DNA of 64,000 nucleotides from assembly GCF_014839805.1 (NCBI RefSeq), contig NC_051134.1, positions 5,549,170 to 5,613,169 of the forward strand. The letters are read 5' to 3'. The translations under genes were made by a program, and so were the position numbers. This stretch comes from Manduca sexta (lineage: Eukaryota; Arthropoda; Insecta; Lepidoptera; Sphingidae). The notes under the pieces are model-generated. The model did not search any database. It was not told the DNA's origin and was given only the letters and a program-made list of their open reading frames with translations. Positions 45,595-57,509 of the stretch are shown here, in pieces. Each line of letters starts with the position of its first letter. The stretch's first letter is position 1.

Positions 45595-48500
45595 GTAGTA
45601 CACGCTATATTGTGTTTTTTTAAGACGTCGGAAGTGTTAATAATTTTTCTTTATTCTAGGTCCGTTCAAATGAGGATATATTCAATGCACAAAGGGGAAT
45701 TCGTAATGGTTTTTATAGCATTTTTTGCTTGTTTCGGTTTGGGAGTATTTATAGGACTAGCAGGTGAGTCCCATTTTAATGTTTATAGAGGCTAATTAAA
45801 AATCCCCTATTGCGCATGTTACTGCATCTTATCGTTGTAAGAATTCTAAAATTGTGCAAATACGGCACTTTCTTATAAAATAAGGTCTATATACATATTA
45901 AAAAATATGATTTCTACATTTTTTTATTAACTTAATAGACAATATTCTACACATTTGGAACGAAATGTTTATTAACCTAAAACTTGAATCTTCTACGCTG
46001 TAAGTAAACGGTATAATCTTCTCTTTCGGTGCCGCTCAACAAATCGATTGCTTTGTACGACCTTACCTCGAAATAATTTAAATATTTATAACTTACTTCA
46101 TTGTAATATATATTAACGGCTAAATTTTTCAGAAAAAAACGATAGTTATTTTAAAATTGCTACTTATCTGTTTCTTATACTACACACATCGTTTTTTTAA
46201 CCGACTTCAAAAAAAGGAGGAGGTTATCAATTCGACGTGAATATTTTTGTAATTTAAGGCTAATATGTTTAAATATAGACACACCTTTACCCATAAATTA
46301 AAATGAAATACAGCTAAGACGTCAGTAACTTCAAGGTAAATGACTCATATTCTCAGAAACTGTGTAACATACTTATTAAAATAGCTGCACTATAGCATTA
46401 AATATCGTCATGAAATAATTGTCTACAAGTATACCAGTATACTGTGTTTGAACTCCTTATAATAATGCATTTAGTTTATATTTTTTATGAGCCTCAATAA
46501 GGGGATGCAGGGGATACATGCCCCCCTTTTATTATATCAGGTTCGTCACTGTATAAATTCTAATAATTAACGCACGAAATAATAAAAAATGGTCACGTAT
46601 ATTTTAAAATCATTAATTCTGTCCGATTTTTATAATTAGTACCAATTGAGATCGAGTGCAACTATATTCACCTACGTGATGAATTAAACATTTAATTTAA
46701 TTTTTATTTTAAGATTACTAACCAACATCCATCTTCAGCTGGTTTTTAGCGCTCTAAAAGTGTAAAAACCAATTTTTTAGAAACTTACACACGGTATTCG
46801 CCATCCGACCTTTGTAAATAGAACCTGATTCCAGGTCCATCGCCGACCATGACGACGTCCACAGCGGCTTCCAGCGTGCTGTCCAACTCTAGCACGATGT
46901 ACCAGGGTCCTTTCCACCTGCACAGTCCAGCGCTAGGCACTAGGGTGCAGCAGTTATGGCTTCTGGCTGAGATATTGACTAATAATAATGATGGTATGGT
47001 ACTTTATTTACCTGTTAATTTAGTTGACGAACATGATTAAAAAAGTGATCTCCAATCACCTAAAAACACAAGAATACCAAATGAATGATGAATGTGGTGC
47101 TAGTTTTAAAAAAAAGGAATAGGGAATTTGTAGAAAAGGGAAGGGACGAAGGATGTTTAGGATTTTGGAATACAGCTACATTCGATCGATCCTCGCTCCG
47201 ATATTAACTGATGTACTTTCCTTATAGACTAATGCCGGTATAATTGTGAGGATCGGACTTTAGCGTCGAGGGTCGCTACTTTCTTCAACGGTCATGTTGC
47301 TTGGTCTCTGCTGTACTTGACATAATGTGCAGCATACTGGCAACCACAAAAAAAGATAATTTTGTTGTTATTGAATAATTTGTGTTCTTTTTTCAGAGGA
47401 GATATTTGACAAAAGTTTTCAAATAAGTATATCTATAGACGGTGTGATGGGTGACCACAGTACAGTGAACTTAGTACCTGAAAGCGAAGCAACTAATAGG
47501 TGAGCGTTTTGGATATAATTATACGAAGAAATAACGAATATAGCTGCACCAACTAGTATTTGGAAGCTTATGAAACATTATTCTGTTGCTAACTTGTCGT
47601 TAATTTATTGTCAATAATGGACAGAAACGTTGTTTTATAATAGTGCATGCAACATGCCGGCCTGTTGGAACCGGATATACCCGGGCTGATCCCGGAAAGC
47701 GACACACTTACGTGAGCCACTTTGGCGGGTTTAACACCTTGTGTGCGATGGTCGCTATCAGGACGAATATAAAATACATCCTACCACCACCAAAATATTC
47801 TCAAAATAAGCTATCGATAATATTCTTTGACTGACTTGATTGTAACCTTACACTCTAAGCATCATAAAAAATCTCAATAGGTAATCAACTCTGTCAATAT
47901 TTCGAGGAACACCAGGGTAATGTCTATAAGTCTAACCACAGTGACATGCTATAAAATGTGCGGACACCAGGATCTATAAGCCTATTACCACAGTAACATG
48001 GTATATGTGTCGGCAGGACGGAGCACCTGAAGTGCAAGAAGCAGGTCTGCGAGGAGGTGATGGCGCTGCACCTCGGCTCACTGGAGTACACGCACTACGT
48101 CCTCAACATACACCTGTACGGACTGCGAGAGTTCCACAAGAGATACTACATCAGAGAGATCATATTCTATGTGAGTGTTCAACACTAGTAGATACAACAC
48201 AAACTGAATACCAAATACAACTGCGAAAAATACATAACAATAATATTGGAAGGTAGAACAACGACTAATCAATACTAGTCATAGTTAACTAAGCCGCTCC
48301 AGTTTGATATCGTCATATTATTTGAAATAGTTAGTAGAGGTCCGGTGAGTCTAACTTACCCAAGATATTAGGACAGCATCTGCTACTATAACAATACATT
48401 AAACCCACCGTAATAAATAAATCTGCAATTATAAGGACATGGAACTTTTTTATCTCTGGGGGACCAGACCCCCATAGAAAATAACTCTGAATACGCACCT

Positions 48501-51500
48501 GATATGATTCCTACATTACCGCTACAAATTTATAAAAAAGGTTTATCAATTACCATTTCTTAATACAAAGTGTTAATTTTGCGCACCGCATTGCATACTT
48601 ATTTGCCAATAACGGCATCCTATCTCGCTCCGACTGCAAAATTATTTTGTATTAGGTTAGCAATAATTATGTTTTCTTTTTCAGTTTAAAACTTACAATC
48701 CAGCATTTACGCAAATGGAAACGTGGTTCAGATTTATATTTCTACTAACTACGTTCACTATAACTGTAAGTATCATGGCAAATGTAAAAATTAACTCTAA
48801 TTTACGCGTTATAGTTAACCTTTTTGTTGTAGTGTTGGTTCGCGCATTCGCTTAGAAAATACTCGACGCACGACTGGGCTATCGAACAGAAGTGGCTCTC
48901 CGTGCTGTTGCCACTTCTACTGCTTTATAATGGTGAGTATACAGTGCCGGATTACGGTATAATTTCGGGGGGTATTACCCCGTAAATATTAATTTAATGT
49001 ATTGTAGCACCTTGCCTTATAAAGAAATATTTTTGTACGTGATTTATGGGATTTACCAAAATATTTTTTGTTAGATATTATGTATGTAGGTACATACGAC
49101 GTACAGATTTGATTGAATTTTAGATATATTACATGGTGAACATTATTTCAAATCTGTCGTGAACCAAGCCCACAAAGTTTTAAGTATCTTTTCTTTCATT
49201 TTATGTATATTTACTAATTGTATCATCTATCCCGTACTGCCGTGTGTACCTATTACTTTCAATCATCTGGTTCAGAAACAATGGCCAATTTTTTTTCTTT
49301 CTTTCTGTCTTACATTGCAAAAACAAACCGTAGTTTTTTTATTCATGTAACATTTTGCACATAGATCCGATATTCCCGCTGCGGCTGGTATCGGCGAGCT
49401 GCTTCGCGCCACTCATGGACACCGTGTTCCAGACCACGTTCCTGGCGTGCGTCATGTTGTCGTGGCTCGCACAGTACCATGGACTGAGACAGGTGACCCA
49501 TACAGCCATACGAAATTTATTTACCATGAACATTTTGCTGACAAAAATTCGAAGGCCCGGGGTGACACCTGACAGAATCGTGCGTTGTAGTAACCGCAAT
49601 ATAACCCTGCACCTGATGGTAAGTGAAGTAGGGTCCAATAGAATGTCGACTGACGAGGGATGATTACCCCTCGACAGTCGACACAATTATGCCGGCCTGT
49701 TGGAACTGGATACACAGGCTGATCCCGGAAAGCAACACACTGACGTGGGCCACTACGGCGGGTTTAAGCACCTTGTGCACGTTGGTCACTATCCGGACGG
49801 ATATAAAATATATCCAACCATTAACACATTACATATTACATTTTATACATTGCCAGAACGTCTGTGAAAATATTAATTTAAAGTACCGTATATTGATATT
49901 CATTTCCTAAACGTAAAAATTAAAAAAAAAAACTTATATTAAAGCAATTATTATAAAAATTATAAAATAATTTGTCTCATTCATGTAACGGTTTAAAAAG
50001 AACACCAATTTGATTTCCTCGCGCACTCATTAGATTAAATGCTTTTTAATTATAACAGGTAACATTTTCCCATTTAATTCTGTGTCATTTAGGTATTCAT
50101 ATTTATAAAATATATACCTATATATCATTGATGTCATGCTGATCTACACTAATCACATAATATCTTATAGTGCAGGCACGGTTAGGCAGTAGCAAATGTA
50201 CTGAAATCCTTTTTCTTGATACACACTATATATACTACACTCCTTTTCTGTAAACCTATAAACTTTAGGTCGTATTTTACTATTGAGCGATCTCGAAAAT
50301 GTTACATATTTGTATACGTCCAATCTAATTTAAAGTTATCATTTGACACTAGGGTAAATATTATGATGAACCCAGTATACAGATACCCGCTGGTGAATCT
50401 AACACGAGCACGACTAATTCTCTTGTATTTTTAAACATGCAGTTTTTCTTAAGTTGTAATCCTCTAGTATCAATATCATACATCCTTTATATAAGTACAT
50501 TATAGGTACACTTAGGCGACCTTAGAGGGTGGCAAACCACGCAATCGCCCGAGGCCTCGCGCATATAGGAGCCTTGTGCGGTGCCTTGAGGGACCTCTGT
50601 AACGATCTTACCGACAAAACTATTAAAAACGGGGAACTTTTTTCCTCCCTCGGGACCTCGCATCGTTTTATTTTGTTTTCCCCGGATCTTCGCGTCGTTT
50701 AAGGCTGTTTATACAATCTATTCTTAAATTAAAATTGTAGGTACACTTATAGTATTTTCTGCATTAGTCATGAACACATAACGGGTATAGTATGGACATG
50801 AAAATTTTGTAGAAACCCACCTAATTGAGGAAAACTTTGCGGCCCATAGTATATCTGGGTCATGTTATGAACGCTCTATACACATATGTTAAATAATAAC
50901 GAATACTGATGTTCTATAATATACTTATTGGATGCACAATACAAAATGGATGCCGTATATTTAAATAAGTATATCTAGAATTTATGGAAAGCAGTCGATA
51001 TGAAAATCGTTAATAAACATTTGGAACATTGAAGAATAATTTACTTTATAACATAAAAACTATTAGCGTAATTAATTTAAACACTAAATATCATAAGATT
51101 AATGAAAAGCCACACAAAAAATCATTTTTTTTTTAAAATACGGTATGACGGCATTTAGTGTCAAATAAAATGAAACACGACCCAAAGCATGACATCACCG
51201 GCACTACGGTGCGCACGTATGAGGAAGATGACAACACGTTCTCATTACACGCGTACTCTTTGCTCCTTATACTTTTATTTATATGACCTGACAGAGAAAG
51301 CAAAAATGCTGCTTTGGGGACACCACTATTGCTTTTAATTTTGAAGTTAACGTTGTGAGAAATTAATTCCATGTTTTACCCACATGGCGAGGCTTTTTAT
51401 TTTCTGGTCAGGGTATATCTACGTCATTTATTTGAATGTTAATGCTGCTTCTATATCTGTGTTCTTGTACCGGATTTATTAGAGCGAATAAAATATTTAT

Positions 51501-54500
51501 CTCACCATTTGTAGATGCACCTCCCTTATATCTGCATCACCCTAAGGTCGACTGGTACACAATGCCTTTTGATATTAAGTCTGCTTATATACTTCTCTGA
51601 ATAAAAAGTTTATAAATAGATAAATAAAATATGGTACAAATAAAGAACATAATATGACAACACAACAAACCAACGATTTTGGAGAGGATGGATGATAAGA
51701 GACTGACAAAGAGGGTTTATAAGGCGAATGTGGATGGAAGAGCCGGTAGGGGTCGACCGCACCGAACCTTCGAATGTCAGATATCTGACATTCTCAGTAA
51801 AGGCCAGGTCAAAAGTACCCGGAACCGGAGGGAGTGCATGAAAGAATTAATGAAGGTTGAGGAAGCGCGAGAAGTATGCCAGGACCGTGCAAAGTGGCAA
51901 TCTATAGTCTCTGCCTACCCGTATAGGATAAAGGCGTGATACTATGTATGTATGTATGTACAAACCAAAGAACAGCCAGCAATATTATTTTTTGCAGAAC
52001 GAAAGAGGTTTCGTGTCATTCTATTTGTTCAAACTGATCGTGGTGGGTTTGGTGTGGGCGCCGGCGATGGTGCTCACCGTGTGGCAGAAATACTACGCGT
52101 ACTACGACCCCACCTTCAACTACAACATGAATCCCAACTATCCCGTAAGTATGGGTTAAAGAAGTAAGTAAGGTTTGTAAATAAAGGTAAAAATAGTTTT
52201 CCTTTAGAGAAGGTTAAAGCATAGTAGCATATGAACCTGATATTTAATTATAATTTATTTACCACCACGATTTTCAAAACTTTAAATTTTTTAAAATGAT
52301 ATTGTAATTAAATAGATTTACAAATTCGAACCTCAGCTCTGCTTTGCTTTTATGTAGAAGCACCTTTTGAGATCTAACTTGTTAGTACGTAGTCACCCTA
52401 TATTTTACGAACGGGGAATAATCCACATTTGCGCACACATACTTCCACCTTCCTATCTATATAAAAATATTAAAATAATGTTACAGCCTATAAAATTAAT
52501 CTGCCAAAACAAAGCCAGTGTAGATGACCTCAACCTCCTTATCTGGAGGCACAAGAGCTAGACTGATAAGTGATAATAGTATCACATCACGTGTTATTTA
52601 ATTTTTTTCAATAATTGAGACGTGACACTTAACAATTAATGTTGCGAAATTGAAAGATGAAGAAAATAACGCAAATTATTTCTTCCAATACAATGTTGCT
52701 AAACAAAAGTTTCTCGATGCTATAGCTTCATGAGTAATATAATAATAGAATCTCAATAAAAATCGTAAGCAGTAAATGGCTTACGATACGACACGATTTG
52801 TCGGCAGGTTGTGAAGATAATGTTCTTCAGTGCGGTCACGCTGTACTTCCTATATCTGCTTGTCTTGATCATCAAGGCGTATAGCGATTTGAGGAATATG
52901 CCGTTTTTTGGTAAGTGATCTGATGACATTGATTATATTTTAGCTAAGTAGGTATCTACTTACAATTTTTTTTCAACTTTTTGTGTACAATCGCAGCGAC
53001 TTCAATATTACTCTAATAAATTACGTTTTGACATTAGTGGGCGCCAGTAGTAGTTTACGATCAAGTAAACAAATAAATACCTCTTTTATATATTGTTTCA
53101 ATATAACGAGCGTTGTTCAGTGTCGTGCGATTAAGTATCCCAAAATCTATGTGCTAAATACCTGTTATGGATTTTAGACTTGTGTCAACAAGCGCCACAA
53201 ACATCCAAAGACAGTAATCAGGCAAGCGACTTGCTCGTAAAGAAAACATAATTCCTAGACCACCTGTTCTAAACTACCGTCACAAACGATCTATCGTGAC
53301 CTAGCTAGGCGTTGCCTAACCGATTGCGCTCCATGCGCAGGCGCAACGATTGCTGCTTAGCAACAACCTTTACTTCAGAATCACATTACAAAACGACAAG
53401 ATATTACATTTACTTTTTCCCACAAAATCTGAATGTTTATGGTTTTGGAAATATACAAATTTTTATTTTACTTGCAATGATTGTATGTGTGTATGTTCGG
53501 GTCAAATCTTGGAAATTAATTTTGAAACAGTTATGCTCAACCAATTAAGATAAAATGAACACACCTTTAGTTTGGATGACAACAAATGGTTCGCTAAGTG
53601 ACGCCTTTCTATATCTAATATGGCGGACGACTCAAGATAATGGACAAACTATTTTTTGTGCACGTCCATGATATGGCTTTGATACCTATGAAAGCGTTTG
53701 CTGAGCATACAAAAAAAATATGACCACTCTAAATCTAATATGGCAGACTGCCTAGTGCCTAACCAGCCAATGGCGGACAAGATATTTTTTTACGCACCCC
53801 TATATATAATATGGGTATCAAGTTAAATAATTACAAAATGTAATCTCGCGACTAGCTTTTATCTCTTCGTAATATGAAAAAAAAAACAGATAATTTAAAG
53901 TTTTTTTTCTTTTCAGATCATTTAAAAAAATGTTTTTTTAGTATTAATTTTTATAATCTTACCACCTTATTCATAAACGTTTTTTATCTAAGGGCGGAGT
54001 AAAGCTGCGATAACAAGTATGTTTCTTAGTGTCCAACGGCACTGAGAACAGACATAGAGCCGTTGTGATTGGCTAATATTGTTGTATCTCAATATTAGCC
54101 AATCACAACGGCCCTATGCCTACGTAGTGCGAAGGCTGCCATGCCGTCAGCACTGAGAAACAGATTTATTATCACAGCTTTACTCCGTCCTTAGATAAAA
54201 AACGTCTATGAATAAGGCGGTTAGAATATACTTAATTATGAATGTTTACAATATTTTAATGCGGTGTAGAATTTAATTGTTTAATTCAGGAACTATAAGT
54301 ACGGAATTACTAGAGAGCACGAATTCAACTAATAGCCCTAGTGTTTCAACAAAAACTTTATATTCAGTGCGCACGAGTGTAGTACATTGACCCAATTACT
54401 TACCGCGCGGGGTGGAGTGCGGCGGATACGCGAGGGGTGAGCGCTGATTCACTACTGCCTGCAAAGTATTTTCTGTGTTAGAATATGCATTAATAAGTTA

Positions 54501-57500
54501 CTCCTATGATAAAAGAAAACTCGGGTTCTTACTATGATACTTCAGCGCCGAGAGCTAAAATGAATTTGACGTTTTTTTTTCGCCCAGTTTGGATTTACCG
54601 AAAAATGACGCCAAGTAGTGATGAGACATAAAACCATTTTTGGCGCGAACTATTAAAAGTCTAATAGACTAAAAAATATTATCAGATATTATCTATTAAT
54701 TGATTTGAAGATCCGGCAGACACGAAACAATCAATTATGTAGGTACTTAGTAATATAATTGATTCTAAGGCTAATTGCCTTTGATATCTGAAACCATCGC
54801 GATCTCAAAACAGCTTTAATATAGAAGAGTTTCTTTGGGGATGATGAGTTTGGACCACCAAATATGGCATACCTAAAATTAAAGGAGTTAAAGTAAAAAA
54901 CGCAGCCTTTGTTTTATAATAACAAAGAGAATTAAAACATTTATGAGAAGTCATAGCGCGTCATAAAGTGGCATTTAGCCAGCCTTGTGCTTCACAAGCT
55001 CTACACCTTGATTCATCGCTCCACGCTCGCGAGTATGCGTCTTTTTCCTCATATATCCCGCTCATAATTAAAAATACCACATTGCGTTATGTCACATCTG
55101 AGAGTCGGCCCGGTACTGCTCCCTTTTTTAACAATAGAATAATGAAATTAGATATATGCTAACCAGGAATGAAACAAAGTACTGCGAACAAGGCAAATCT
55201 TCGCTCATCAGATTTTTGGCTGATAATTATGAGATATAAACTGGCCCTTACAATATGGCAAAGACGACACTAAGATCCGTGTCGTTTAATTGAACGAGCG
55301 TGATTTGTCGGAAGACAAACACGTGAGTCACTGATAGTCCCTCATACCAATCACAATAAAACGACACGAACTCTTGTCACGTGTTTTGCCATTCTAAGGG
55401 ATCCATTTCCACTGGCTTCAATGCCAGAGATAATGTTTTTTTTTTTCAGATATCAGACTACGGTGCTTGTCGATTGTGGTGGCGACGGTAACGTTCATCA
55501 CGACTCTACTGGCTGTACAAGGGTGGGGCCCGGCCGCGTTGCAGGACCACTGGGCGTCGCAACCCAAAATCCACTACGACACATCCGCGCCCTTCATGGC
55601 CCTCTATGGCTTGTACAACTTCAACATATACATCTTGGCTTATTTGTTCTCGCCGGGCGGTGGATCCATTCATGGTAAAACATTAGTTATTATAGATATC
55701 TTTTCAGAAACATAATCTGGGTCTTGAAAAAGGAACTTTATTACCTAGACAATAATAATAGGTGCTGTTATATCATGATGTCGTTGGACTTTCTATGGTA
55801 CCAGGCTAATGATAATTTAGAACGATTGATTGGATGAAATAAATAAATAGACTCCCTATTCTTAGGGCCGTAGGCCATTATGCGTCTTCGGAACATAATA
55901 CACAGCACGAGGTTTATCCTATTTTAACACATTATCTCTGAACTCTCGGGTCTGCTTATCCACCGCCTTGAAATGATTACATTTATTTGCTATGCAACGA
56001 TCGAATTGCAATATTTATTGCATAGAAATGGGCGGATGTGACAGCCCGAGAGACGGGCCGGAATACGCCTGATCATAATCGTGACAAAGAGCACATTATT
56101 ATGACGTCATAGGACTACAATCATTTTTTTAAAATACCAACATATAAAGTGTAATATTTCGCTATAAATTAATCAGAATACTTATCACGAAATAGGGTAT
56201 TTACGGAGAATAATCGCGATTGTACGATAAAAGTGTCAACGAGGTCAAATAAAAAAATCTCAATGGCACTCTTATCGAGATTTTCCAGGACTAATATAGG
56301 TATTAGTATGGCAATCTTGTTAAACAAGTTTTCTAACGGTCGATTCATATAAATGATCTTAACCGCTACCGCCTAAACCATTGATTCTCAAAGTGGGCCA
56401 GATGAACCCCCAGGGTTCCACGGGGACTCGACGGGGATCTACGTTTGCGTGACCAAAAAATTGGGGTTCACAATTCGTAGGCGGGACCCACGAAAATGTA
56501 TCAGGTTTTGATAGTAAAGAACTAAAATGTTGGCTTGACTTCACCTATCAATGAGGCAGATAAAATTTTAAGAAGCCCAGCGACTGTGCCATTAAAAGCC
56601 TTGCATATTCTGGGGAGTATGTTAGAAATTTGGCTGCAGGATGTCCACCGAAACCAGTAAATATTTAAAGAGGTCTATGCCAACGTTTGGGAACCTCTGG
56701 TCTAAGCCATAGCAGAAACAGGCCAATCGCAATAAAGTTGATTTGATACGTTTACAGATGAGTCATTCTGATTGGTCTATTCTTAATAATAACGCAGAGT
56801 TAGCGGTTGGTATAATTTACAGTTATTGGCGGTAAATAAAGCCTTGTTGGTAAAATGCACGCTCGGAATAATATAACCTCGCCTCTGGCAGAAACATTAG
56901 GCACCGTTGGTTGCATACTTGTTTTCCTTGTCTACTGATAAATCTAGATATTGGCGACATATAAATCTACGTTGCAGGGAGATAAATAAAGATTTGCAAT
57001 TTAAATTCATAATTATTGCTCCGATAATGAGCTAGTATAGATGACGGGGAAGCGCGAGCTACCTTAAGTAGGTAGGTATGAACTAATGCGGGTTATCCTT
57101 ATCGCAAGCCATATAGGATTTTATACTCTGTATAGGTAAAATACTGGGAAATTTTCCAGCCAGTAAATTTTGGTTTAGATACTTACTTTATTCAGGGAAA
57201 GAAAAAAAAATCCTAGTATTCAAATAAACTTTGTTATTCAGTGTAATAAACCGAATATTATTACTTAATAATAATAGATATAACTGAAAAATGGGTAGAT
57301 ATTGTTGTAAATTATTTTTTTTCGTTTCCTGAATACGATATATATGCACATATTTGTAAGTCATTTTGTTTCCAGAAACCGCTATAACCAAAGACAACCC
57401 GGCGTTCTCTATGATAAATGACTCAGATGAAGAGGTCATTTATGGATCTGACGAAGAGAGCCGGCGACCGCTCAACTCTCACCATAGAGTTAATACAGAG

Positions 57501-57509
57501 GATATATGA
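45446..57509 (+). CDS. TMEM181-like seven-pass membrane protein, whole gene
   Basis: Twelve exons (45446-45594, 45660-45763, 46835-46993, 47397-47499, 48017-48170, 48685-48765, 48833-48932, 49365-49492, 51998-52144, 52808-52910, 55450-55674, 57376-57509) join in frame to 528 aa. The order is: cytosolic N-terminus (1-60), one TM (64-84), an extracytosolic GOLD-like domain (about 85-225), seven TMs (about 236-480) and a short cytosolic tail. Diagnostic stretches shared with vertebrate TMEM181 are FKTYNPAF, WFAHSLRKYS, IEQKWLSVLLPLLLLYNDP and the tail NPAFSMINDSDEEVIYGSD. TMEM181 belongs with Wntless and GOST-type proteins and is thought to act in the secretory pathway or at the cell surface; its exact role is not settled. 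All junctions are GT-AG. AATAAA follows at 57705. Confidence 0.94.
45660..45763 (+). CDS. TMEM181-like exon 2: first TM
   Basis: Residues 50-85. MRIYSMHKGEFVMVFIAFF leads into TM1 (64-84), matching the MRLYTLSKRHFVLVF-type start of vertebrate TMEM181. Donor GTGAGT at 45764, phase 1. Confidence 0.92.
45764..46834 (+). other. TMEM181-like intron 2
   Basis: AT-rich. A dispersed phrase (AACCGACTTCAAAAAAAGGA / GGAGGTTATC) is at 46199-46228. No exon was seen; it closes with GATTCCAG. Confidence 0.5.
46835..46993 (+). CDS. TMEM181-like exon 3
   Basis: Residues 85-138, start of the extracytosolic domain: a Ser/Thr-rich stretch followed by RVQQLWLLAEILTNNND. The Q-Q-L-W-L signature is shared with TMEM181 proteins. 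Acceptor ATTCCAG; donor GTATGG at 46994, phase 1. The ORF continuing to 47040 is intron. Confidence 0.85.
47397..47499 (+). CDS. TMEM181-like exon 4
   Basis: Residues 138-172: beta-rich segment SFQISISIDGVMGDHSTVN. Acceptor TTTTTTCAG, donor GTGAGC at 47500, phase 2. Confidence 0.87.
47652..47808 (+). mobile_element. Dispersed repeat, family D
   Basis: ATGCCGGCCTGTTGGAACCG, GGCTGATCCCGGAAAGCGAC and CACTTTGGCGGGTTTAACAC match the other D copies. It sits in intron 4 of the TMEM181-like gene; the 5' part of the family is missing. Confidence 0.75.
48017..48170 (+). CDS. TMEM181-like exon 5
   Basis: Residues 172-223, end of the extracytosolic domain: RTEHLKCKKQVCEEVMALHL and SLEYTHYVLNIHLYGL. The two Cys residues flanking the K-K-Q segment match the C-x(3)-C pair of the family and may form a disulfide. 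Acceptor GTCGGCAG, donor GTGAGT at 48171. Confidence 0.9.
48685..48765 (+). CDS. TMEM181-like exon 6
   Basis: Residues 224-250: FKTYNPAFTQMETWFRF then the first half of TM2. Acceptor TTTTTCAG, donor GTAAGT at 48766, phase 0. Confidence 0.92.
48833..48932 (+). CDS. TMEM181-like exon 7
   Basis: Residues 251-284: CWFAHSLRKYSTHDWAIEQK followed by WLSVLLPLLLLYN (TM3 start). It is among the most conserved parts of the family. Acceptor TTGTTGTAG, donor GTGAGT at 48933, phase 1. Confidence 0.94.
48933..49364 (+). other. TMEM181-like intron 7
   Basis: AT-rich, no repeat recognised; the ORF at 49159-49350 is a chance frame. Closes with TTGCACATAG. Confidence 0.5.
49365..49492 (+). CDS. TMEM181-like exon 8
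   Basis: Residues 284-326: DPIFPLRLVSASCFAPLMDT and TM4 (VFQTTFLACVMLSWL) ending AQYHGLRQ. Donor GTGACC at 49493 is non-consensus at +5 but is the only one that keeps the frame. Phase 0. Confidence 0.9.
49555..49822 (+). mobile_element. Dispersed repeat, family D, longest copy
   Basis: It runs from GCCCGGGGTGACACCTGACA and CACCTGATGGTAAGTGAAGT through AATGTCGACTGACGAGGGAT and GCCGGCCTGTTGGAACTGGA to GATATAAAATATATCC. The 'CACCTGATGGTAAGTG' phrase is common in lepidopteran LINE/SINE ends. Intron 8 of the TMEM181-like gene; ORFs at 49339-49715 are repeat shadows. Confidence 0.75.
49823..51654 (+). other. TMEM181-like intron 8, central part
   Basis: Mostly AT-rich. A GC-richer block at about 50510-50710 (GGCCTCGCGCATATAGGAGC; GGAACTTTTTTCCTCCCTCG; GGATCTTCGCGTCGTTTAAG) looks like part of an unidentified repeat, but no second copy is in the window. 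Confidence 0.35.
51655..51960 (+). mobile_element. RTE-like LINE, 3' end fragment
   Basis: An 86-codon open frame (51679-51936, stop TGA at 51937) resembles the extreme C-terminus of an endonuclease-reverse transcriptase: GRAGRGRPHRTFECQI, STRNRRECMKELM and EAREVCQDRAKWQSIVSAYP. The 3' end is GGATAAAGGCGTGATACTAT then (GTAT)n, the short-repeat tail usual for RTE-type LINEs. The upstream RT is missing. Confidence 0.75.
51998..52144 (+). CDS. TMEM181-like exon 9
   Basis: Residues 327-375: NERGFVSFYLFK then TM5 (LIVVGLVWAPAMVLTVW) and the loop YYDPTFNYNMNPNYP. Acceptor TTTTTGCAG, donor GTAAGT at 52145, phase 0. It begins only about 40 bp after the RTE tail. Confidence 0.92.
52145..52807 (+). 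other. TMEM181-like intron 9
   Basis: AT-rich, no repeat or extra exon recognised. Confidence 0.5.
52808..52910 (+). CDS. TMEM181-like exon 10
   Basis: Residues 376-410: VVKIMFFSAVTLYFLYLLVL forms TM6, then IIKAYSDLRNMPFF. Acceptor TCGGCAG, donor GTAAGT at 52911, phase 1. Confidence 0.92.
53962..54220. mobile_element. PIF/Harbinger-type foldback MITE
   Basis: Inverted ends CCACCTTATTCATAAACGTT and (reversed) CCGCCTTATTCATAGACGTT stay complementary through TTTTATCTAAGG, and the centre forms a second hairpin around GTTGTGATTGGCTAATATTG / CAATATTAGCCAATCACAAC. TTA flanks both sides (53959-53961, 54221-54223), the target duplication of PIF/Harbinger elements. 259 bp, no ORF. In intron 10 of the TMEM181-like gene. 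Confidence 0.8.
55241..55412. mobile_element. Imperfect foldback MITE
   Basis: GGCCCTTACAATATGGCAAA at the left mirrors TTTTGCCATTCTAAGGGATC at the right, and inner arms GTGTCGTTTAATTG / CAATAAAACGACAC also pair. Target duplication not seen. Lies just upstream of exon 11 of the TMEM181-like gene. Confidence 0.6.
55450..55674 (+). CDS. TMEM181-like exon 11
   Basis: Residues 410-485: DIRLRCLSIVVATVTFITTL (TM7), the loop GPAALQDHW and TM8 (FMALYGLYNFNIYILAYLF) with the Y-G-L-x-N-F-x-x-Y motif of the family. Acceptor TTTTTTTCAG, donor GTAAAA at 55675, phase 1. Confidence 0.93.
55943..56052. repeat. Weak foldback in intron 11
   Basis: CTCTCGGGTCTGCTTATCCA mirrors GGCGGATGTGACAGCCCGAG with gaps, and TGCTATGCAA mirrors TTGCATAG near the centre. 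It could be an old MITE. Confidence 0.3.
56379..56699. mobile_element. hAT-type non-autonomous element
   Basis: Ends CATTGATTCTCAAAGTGGGC and (reversed) CAGAGGTTCCCAAACGTTGGC follow the CAGTGGTTCTCAAACT pattern of hAT ends. The flanks GCCTAAAC (56371-56378) and GTCTAAGC (56700-56707) agree at 6 of 8 positions. No intact ORF. In intron 11 of the TMEM181-like gene. Confidence 0.7.
57376..57509 (+). CDS. TMEM181-like exon 12 and stop
   Basis: Residues 485-528 and TGA at 57507-57509. The tail NPAFSMINDSDEEVIYGSDE is nearly the family consensus; its acidic DSDEE/YGSDEE blocks resemble trafficking or kinase-target sequences (inference). Acceptor TTGTTTCCAG. Confidence 0.95.
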
